Of a stretch of 64,000 bases of DNA, positions 59,375-64,000 are shown one piece after another (positions within the stretch are counted from its first letter, which is position 1; each line of letters starts with the position of its first letter). A program made the translations under genes and the position numbers. Source of the stretch: an uncultured Oscillospiraceae bacterium (GTDB taxonomy: Bacteria > Bacillota > Clostridia > Oscillospirales > Oscillospiraceae); assembly GCA_910587505.1 (NCBI GenBank), contig CAJULD010000007.1:1-64000 (forward strand), given 5' to 3'. The notes under the pieces are model-generated. The model searched no databases and had not been told where the DNA came from. It worked only from the letters and a program-made list of their open reading frames with translations.

Positions 59375-60151
59375 ATGAACATGTCGTTTTACAGCGCGGC
59401 CGTCGGAGCGTATCAGCAGCAGCTGCGCATGAACGTGCAGTCCCAGAACATTGCCAACATCAACACCCAGGGCTTCCGCTGCGAGCGGGCGGCGTTCGGC
59501 GAGCTGATGAACCGGAACGTGGACGGCCTCAACGGGGAGCGGCTGCCCAAGGGCACCGGAGCCAGGATGATCCATGCTCCCATTGATTTTACCCCGCGGG
59601 GCTTCAAGGAGACCGGGCTGACGTTTGATTTCGCCATCAACGGAGACGGATTCTTCGCGCTGTTTGATCCGGCCACCCAGGAGATTTCCTTCACCAGGGA
59701 CGGGTCTTTTGAAATGAACGAGTATCTGGTGGCTCCTCCGGAGGACGCGGAGCCGGAGCTGGACGAGGAGGGGAACCCCATCGAGCCGGAGGAAACCTCC
59801 GTCTGGCGGCTGAGCGACAACCAGGGACGCTGCGTGCTGGACCCCCAGGGGAATTTCATTGTCATTGATCCGGAGAACCGGGACGCGGAGCTGGATATCG
59901 GCGTGTTCGACTATGCCATCCACTACGGGATGCAGCACGCCGACGGCAGCCGCCTGTTGGCGACGGACCTCAACGGGCAGCTGTATCTGGGCACGGGACA
60001 GGTGATGCGGGGGCTGCTGGAGATGAGCAATACGGACCTGACCCAGGAGTTTATCAAGGTCATCGAGTCCCAGCGGGCTTTTGGCTACTGTCTGAAGATG
60101 GTGACGACCACCGACGAGATTGAGACAACCTTCAACAATCTGAGAGGATAA
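59375..60151 (+). CDS. Flagellar hook-basal body (distal rod) protein, FlgG/FlhP type
   Basis: This is a 258-residue paralogue of the preceding gene. It has the N-terminal coil YQQQLRMNVQSQNIANINTQ, the GLTFDFAINGDGFFALFDPA middle and a C-terminal QEFIKVIESQRAFGYCLKMV. A short acidic insert (EDAEPELDEEGNPIEPEE) lies near residue 125. AAAGGAAGG precedes the ATG. cheC follows after 9 nt. Confidence 0.92.
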   Translation: MNMSFYSAAVGAYQQQLRMNVQSQNIANINTQGFRCERAAFGELMNRNVDGLNGERLPKGTGARMIHAPIDFTPRGFKETGLTFDFAINGDGFFALFDPATQEISFTRDGSFEMNEYLVAPPEDAEPELDEEGNPIEPEETSVWRLSDNQGRCVLDPQGNFIVIDPENRDAELDIGVFDYAIHYGMQHADGSRLLATDLNGQLYLGTGQVMRGLLEMSNTDLTQEFIKVIESQRAFGYCLKMVTTTDEIETTFNNLRG

Positions 60152-60160
60152 GAGCGGAAT

Positions 60161-60784
60161 ATGAACATCAAAAGTTTTGACCAGCTCAGCTCTCTGGAAC
60201 TGGACACCCTGCGGGAGATTGGCAGCATCGGCACCGGCAATGCCGCCACCGCGCTGGAGCAGCTGCTGGAGAAGGAAGTGCGCATCACCCTGCCGGAGGT
60301 CCGGATCATGGGTTACAACGAGGCCATCGACTGGATCGGCGGTCCGGAGGCGGTGACGGCCGGCGTGCTGGTGGGCATGGGGGGTCAGATGAGCGGCGTG
60401 ATGCTGTCGGTGCAGAAGCTGGAGTTCATCAACCTGGTGCTGGAGGCCATGCTGGGCGTGCAGATCAGTGATTACGGCGAGCTGGATGAGATGCACCAGT
60501 CCACCCTGATTGAAGTGGGCAACATTTTGATTTCCACCTTTATCAACGCCCTTTCGGGGTTGTCCGGCATGTCTGTCAACCTGACGGTGCCCGGCTTCGC
60601 GGTGGATATGCAGGGGGCCATTCTGGCCGTGCCCATGGCGATGTATGGCGGAACCAGCGATTACCTCATGACAATCGGCGCGAATTTTGTCTGTGACAAC
60701 AAGCAGGTCCCCTGCCACCTGCTGCTCTCACCGGACGTGCGGTCCCTCAATTTCTTACTGGCAAAGCTGGGCGTTGCGGAATGA
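60161..60784 (+). CDS. cheC: CheY-P phosphatase CheC
   Basis: CheC removes phosphate from CheY and, with CheD, forms an adaptation feedback. The 207-residue protein has the two pseudo-symmetric active-site segments of the family. The second is complete (Glu118 and Asn121 in IEVGNILISTF, with Pro 22 residues later). In the first the usual Asn is Ser22 (LREIGSIGTGNAATALEQLL), so that site is probably inactive. It overlaps cheD by ATGA, which matches the physical CheC-CheD partnership. Confidence 0.93.
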   Translation: MNIKSFDQLSSLELDTLREIGSIGTGNAATALEQLLEKEVRITLPEVRIMGYNEAIDWIGGPEAVTAGVLVGMGGQMSGVMLSVQKLEFINLVLEAMLGVQISDYGELDEMHQSTLIEVGNILISTFINALSGLSGMSVNLTVPGFAVDMQGAILAVPMAMYGGTSDYLMTIGANFVCDNKQVPCHLLLSPDVRSLNFLLAKLGVAE

Positions 60785-61260
60785 ACGAAAAAATTACTGT
60801 TGGAATTGCGGACATGAAGATGCTCAAGGGCTCCGGCGTGCTGATTACATACGCGCTGGGTTCCTGCATCGGATTGTGCTTTCAGGACCCGGCCCTCCAT
60901 CTGGGCGCGCTGCTGCATGTAATGCTGCCGATGAATATGGAGACGGGACGGAAAAATCCTTTGAAATACGCAGATACCGGGATTCGGGAAACAGTGCGGC
61001 AGATGACTGCGCAGGGGGCGCTGAAAAGCCGGATCACGGTGAAGATTGCCGGCGGGGCAAAAATGTTCGAGGTCAGCGGCGGCAGTCTGGGCAATATTGG
61101 GCAGAGGAATATTGAGAGCGTCCACACCATCCTCAAGCAGGAGGGGCTTCGCCTCATTGCGGAGGATGTGGGAGGCAAGGTGGCCCGCACCCTGCTTTTT
61201 GATGTGGCCAGCGGACAGGGGTGCATCCGGTCTTACGGCCGGCAGGATGTATTTTTCTGA
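60781..61260 (+). CDS. cheD: Chemoreceptor glutamine deamidase CheD
   Basis: CheD deamidates Gln residues of chemoreceptors and is sequestered by CheC. The 159-residue protein has the catalytic Cys29 in YALGSCIGLCFQD, His46 in GALLHVMLP, and the later IAGGAKMFEVSGGSLGNIGQ block, all as expected for an active enzyme. It is coupled to cheC by an ATGA overlap. No methyl-accepting receptor gene is in the window. Confidence 0.96.
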   Translation: MNEKITVGIADMKMLKGSGVLITYALGSCIGLCFQDPALHLGALLHVMLPMNMETGRKNPLKYADTGIRETVRQMTAQGALKSRITVKIAGGAKMFEVSGGSLGNIGQRNIESVHTILKQEGLRLIAEDVGGKVARTLLFDVASGQGCIRSYGRQDVFF

Positions 61261-61351
61261 GAGTCTGTTTCATGTCCCGTGACGTGCGCGCGGAGACGTT
61301 AAGCGGATTCTGCGTCAGACCGGGGAAAAATTTAGAGGGGAGTGTCAGAAA

Positions 61352-62278
61352 ATGGCTGATACGCAAAACAGCCGGATCCTGCTGGAGTCCGGTACCAACG
61401 AGATTGAGATCATGAAGTTCACCATCGGAGGGAATCTCTACGGCATCAATGTGGCCAAGGTCCGCGAGATCATGATCTCCGAACCGGTCAAACCCATGCC
61501 CCACGCCCATGCGGCGGTGGAGGGCATCTTCAAGCCCAGGGACGCGGTGCTGACCGTGGTGGATCTGCCCAGGTATCTGGGAGTGGAGAGCGAGAAGCAC
61601 CCCAAGGACATTTTTATCATCACCAACTTCAACAAGATGTTCATTGCCTTCCGGGTCCACACCGTGGACCGGATCAGCCGCATTTCCTGGACCGACATCC
61701 AGAAACCGGATAAGACGGTGTCCGGCGGCGCAGAGGGCGTGGCCACGGGGATTGCCCAGTGCGACGGCGACCTGGTGACCATCCTGGACTTTGAGCGCAT
61801 CGTGGCGGAGATTGCTCCGGAGACCACCATTCAGATGTCCGAGGTAGAGCGTCTGGGGCCCCGGGAGCGCAACGACAAGCCCATCTGGGTGGCGGAGGAC
61901 TCCGTTCTGCTCAGCAAGATGATCGGCGACTCCCTGCGGAAGGCAAACTATGTCAATCTGAAGATGTTCTCCAATGGACGGGAGCTGTGGGAGGCCCTGG
62001 AGGCGCTGCCTCAGAACGGGGACCTCAGCCGCGACGTGGCGCTGATTATCACCGACATCGAAATGCCCCAGATGGACGGGCACCGCCTGACCAAGCTGGT
62101 GAAGGACAATTCCCGGTTCAAGGAGATTCCTCTTATTATTTTCTCTTCCCTCATCAGCGAGGAGATGCGCATCAAGGGCCGGCAGCTGGGGGCGGACGAG
62201 CAGCTGACCAAGCCGGAGATCGGGCATCTGGTGGACGTGATGGATCATCTGCTGGAGAGAGTGGCTGCGTCCAGGTAG
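61352..62278 (+). CDS. cheV: Chemotaxis coupling protein CheV (CheW-receiver fusion)
   Basis: CheV joins receptors to the CheA kinase and takes part in adaptation through its own receiver. The 308-residue protein has a CheW-like domain (residues ~15-160; FTIGGNLYGINVAKVREIMI, GIFKPRDAVLTVVDLPRYLG) and a C-terminal receiver (~180-300) with the acidic residues in VAEDSVLL, the phospho-acceptor in LIITDIEMPQMDGH and a terminal TKPE Lys. GAGGGGAGTG precedes the ATG. The 91-nt gap before it has no firm promoter. Confidence 0.94.
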   Translation: MADTQNSRILLESGTNEIEIMKFTIGGNLYGINVAKVREIMISEPVKPMPHAHAAVEGIFKPRDAVLTVVDLPRYLGVESEKHPKDIFIITNFNKMFIAFRVHTVDRISRISWTDIQKPDKTVSGGAEGVATGIAQCDGDLVTILDFERIVAEIAPETTIQMSEVERLGPRERNDKPIWVAEDSVLLSKMIGDSLRKANYVNLKMFSNGRELWEALEALPQNGDLSRDVALIITDIEMPQMDGHRLTKLVKDNSRFKEIPLIIFSSLISEEMRIKGRQLGADEQLTKPEIGHLVDVMDHLLERVAASR

Positions 62279-62294
62279 GAGAGGAGATAGCACT

Positions 62295-63554
62295 ATGGCC
62301 AATATGGCAAAGACAAAGTACATTGTCCGCCAGCCCATCAAGGATCTGCAGGGCTCGGTTCTGGGCTATGAGATCCGCTATACCGGCGAGAACGCCGGGT
62401 ATAACGGGGAGTCCGGGCAGGATTTCGCGGCGGCGGAAACGGTTTACAATTTCCTGACTCAGGCCAGCGATAAGACGCTGAAGGGCGCGCTGAATTTCAT
62501 GACCTTCACCACCAATCTGCTCATGAAGCAGACGCCCCGGCTGTTTGCGCCGGAGGAGCTGGTGATCGAGGTGGGGGAAAGCGTGATTATTCATCCCCTG
62601 GCCATGCGCTTTGTGGAGCGCTACCGTCAGGAGGGATATTCCGTCGCGGTCAAGGACTTCCAGTTCGCGCCCCGCTTCATCTCCAACCTGCGGCAGTTTG
62701 ACTATGTGATGATGGACCTGCACCATGCGGACGACGCCAGCATCCGCCGCCTGGCGGGGATGGTCCACGACATGGGGAAAAAGTGCGTGGTTACCGGCGT
62801 GGACTCGGAGGAACTGTATCAGAAGGCCTTCATTCTGGGTGCGGATGCCATGTGCGGCCGCTACGCCGCGGAGCAGATGTTTACTGCCGTCCATTCCGCC
62901 AGCTATTTGCAGAGCAACTTTTTCCGCCTGCTGGTGGCCATCACCAGGGACGAGCCGGAGGTGGAGGAGATCGAGCAGATCATCTCCATGGATGCCAGCC
63001 TGACCTACAGTCTGCTGAGGATTGTGAACTCCGCCTATTTTGCGCTGCGCAACCGGGCCACCAACGTCCACCAGGCGGTGACGATTCTGGGCCTTGGGCA
63101 GCTGCGGCAGTGGATCTACCTTATGGGCTGCCGCAATGAGAAGGGCGAGCTGGAGGAGAGTCAGGAGGAGATGCTGAGGCTCTCCTTTACCCGCGCCAGT
63201 TTTGCCAGCGAGCTGATGCGCTATGCAAAGAATATGCCTGTCAGCCGCGGCGACGCCTACCTGATGGGAATGTTCTCCACGCTGCAATTCCTGATTGCCG
63301 CGCCGCTGGAGGATATCCTGTCGGAGGTTGCCATCTCCATCGACGTGAAGGACGCCCTGCTCAACCACGAGGGGCGCTGCGGCGTGCTGTATGATCTGAT
63401 CCTGGCCTATGAGCGGGCGGACTGGCCCGCCATTAACCGGCTGGGGGAGGAGCTGGGCCTGCCCATGGACCGGCTGCCGGAGATTTATTTCCAGTGCCTG
63501 GATGAAGTGGACAACATCTGGCAGCAGCTGATCCACAGCAACGTGGAGGAATAA
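62295..63554 (+). CDS. Degenerate EAL plus HDOD domain protein (YuxH-like)
   Basis: This is a 419-residue cytosolic signalling protein. Residues ~8-200 fold as an EAL-like barrel, but the catalytic ExLxR motif is replaced by GYEIRY and other metal ligands are not apparent, so it is unlikely to cleave c-di-GMP and may only bind it or act as a scaffold. Residues ~200-400 form an HDOD domain (DASLTYSLLRIVNSAYFALR, AVTILGLGQLRQWIYLMGCR). B. subtilis YuxH has this architecture. GAGGAGA precedes the ATG. It is last in the flagellar locus. Confidence 0.88.
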   Translation: MANMAKTKYIVRQPIKDLQGSVLGYEIRYTGENAGYNGESGQDFAAAETVYNFLTQASDKTLKGALNFMTFTTNLLMKQTPRLFAPEELVIEVGESVIIHPLAMRFVERYRQEGYSVAVKDFQFAPRFISNLRQFDYVMMDLHHADDASIRRLAGMVHDMGKKCVVTGVDSEELYQKAFILGADAMCGRYAAEQMFTAVHSASYLQSNFFRLLVAITRDEPEVEEIEQIISMDASLTYSLLRIVNSAYFALRNRATNVHQAVTILGLGQLRQWIYLMGCRNEKGELEESQEEMLRLSFTRASFASELMRYAKNMPVSRGDAYLMGMFSTLQFLIAAPLEDILSEVAISIDVKDALLNHEGRCGVLYDLILAYERADWPAINRLGEELGLPMDRLPEIYFQCLDEVDNIWQQLIHSNVEE

Positions 63555-63569
63555 ACCGTAAAAGCTTCT

Positions 63570-63606
63570 AAGGACCGGATTCTCCGAAGGAATCCGGTCC
63601 TTGTTG
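63570..63606 (+). terminator. Terminator of the flagellar/chemotaxis locus
   Basis: A perfect 13-bp stem AAGGACCGGATTC/GAATCCGGTCCTT (63570-63582 with 63590-63602, 7-nt loop), followed by GTTG. It lies 16 nt after the last stop codon. Confidence 0.85.
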
Positions 63607-63720
63607 CAGGAAAGGCAGGAAAGCATGAGGAGAAATCCGGGCCATGCGCGCTGCCGTGCGCCTGCCTGCCGGGCTGTGGAGGGGGGAAGTCCGCCTGCCA
63701 AATTGATTTTTCTGCCAGAA

Positions 63721-63786
63721 TGTAAAGAGCTCTTGACATCGGGGAAGTACAGTGATAGAATAGCAATGTAAAGGGTTCTTTACATT
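63721..63786 (+). promoter_or_regulatory. Sigma-A promoter with two palindromic operators
   Basis: TTGACA (63733-63738), 17-bp spacer and TAGAAT (63756-63761). TGTAAAGAGCTCTTGACA (63721-63738), a near-palindrome, covers the -35 box, and a second palindrome ATGTAAAG-GGTT-CTTTACAT (63766-63785) covers the start site. Both match TGTAAAG-N4-CTTTACA, as expected for a dimeric repressor. Confidence 0.82.
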
Positions 63787-63803
63787 GGAAAGGGGGAGCA
63801 TCC

Positions 63804-64000
63804 ATGAAACCCGGTGGAAAAAAACCAAAAATCCGCAGGATGGATGAAATGGAGCGCCACATTCTGCTCCGGGCCCAGCGGAACGCCTATCTCTTCCTGG
63901 TGGCCGCGCTGGCGCTCTGGTCCTTTTACGAGAGCTGGCAGGTCTATGCCCGGCAGACGCGGCTGAATCTGCTGCCCTGCCTTCTGCTGACGGCGGCGGT
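63804..64000 (+). CDS. Small membrane protein, 3' end outside window
   Basis: Only the first ~65 residues are visible. A basic cytoplasmic N-terminus (MKPGGKKPKIRRMDEMERHI) leads into a membrane segment (YLFLVAALALWSFYESW) and the start of another. AAAGGGGGAG lies upstream of the ATG. Proteins of this shape in Firmicutes are often encoded next to a small helix-turn-helix regulator, which would fit the two operator palindromes in the promoter, but the downstream gene is not in the window. Confidence 0.7.
   Translation, partial: MKPGGKKPKIRRMDEMERHILLRAQRNAYLFLVAALALWSFYESWQVYARQTRLNLLPCLLLTAA

Noticed and set aside
61260..61351. Sigma-28 promoter before cheV (TAAG-N15-ACCGGGGA)
   Set aside because: Too many mismatches in the -10 box.

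Overview
The window is GC-rich DNA from a Gram-positive, endospore-forming, motile anaerobe. The best guess is the Clostridia, family Oscillospiraceae (Oscillibacter/Dysosmobacter/Intestinimonas-like). The supporting content is a V-type ATPase, the sporulation lytic enzyme SpoIID, DUF896, DUF6440, XpaC and stalk-domain proteins, a fliY-type motor switch, CheC/CheD/CheV chemotaxis, and many sigma-A promoters with strong AGGAGG-type ribosome sites. Genus-level assignment is inference only. No rRNA, tRNA, CRISPR array, insertion sequence or prophage was seen.

Layout. 1-2980: 3' end of a V-ATPase operon (A, B, D) closed by a strong terminator. 3186-5526: an AgrC/LytTR-like two-component pair and a DUF6440 gene. 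5815-7779: spoIID and a divergent membrane protein. 7856-14174 (minus strand): a probable transcription unit encoding a secreted acidic protein with a long structured leader, then a Wzy/O-antigen-ligase-like protein, a priming sugar transferase and a GT4 glycosyltransferase. 14287-20606 (minus): a secreted stalk-domain protein; a DUF896-XpaC-SGNH hydrolase set; an ABC exporter translationally coupled to ylmH behind a promoter with a palindromic operator. 20724-26875: degV, AbrB-like regulator, ferredoxin, clpC and a large membrane protein. 27068-28460 (minus): a gluzincin-type metalloprotease behind a PilZ protein.

28771-63554 is a nearly continuous flagellar and chemotaxis locus of about 35 kb, all on the plus strand. 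The first block is flgM-flgN-flgK-flgL-DUF6470-fliW-csrA. After a terminator, a sigma-28-like promoter, a sigma-A promoter and a structured leader comes the large block flgB-flgC-fliE-fliF-fliG-fliH-fliI-fliJ-(unknown 340 aa gene)-fliK-flgD-TIGR02530-flgE-flbD-motA-motB-fliM-fliY-cheY-fliO-fliP-fliQ-fliR-flhB-flhA-fliA-two rod/hook proteins-cheC-cheD-cheV-EAL/HDOD gene, ending in a perfect terminator. It builds the basal body, export gate, hook and hook-filament junction, motor and switch, the sigma factor and anti-sigma factor that time late genes, the FliW/CsrA translational switch, and the CheY/CheC/CheD/CheV adaptation arm. Flagellin, cap (fliD/fliS), flhF/flhG and cheA/B/R/W are not in the window.

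The most notable unexplained features are: large AT-richer insertions in the externally exposed axial proteins FlgK, FlgL and FlgE, including a three-fold W...W-x-x-YY repeat in FlgL; two tandem copies of a FliM-like CheY-binding peptide in the FliY linker; an unknown flagellar gene at the position usually held by motE/ylxF; structured leaders upstream of flgB and of the secreted acidic protein; and the compact secreted-protein plus glycan cassette. The window ends inside a small membrane-protein gene whose promoter carries two TGTAAAG...CTTTACA operators.
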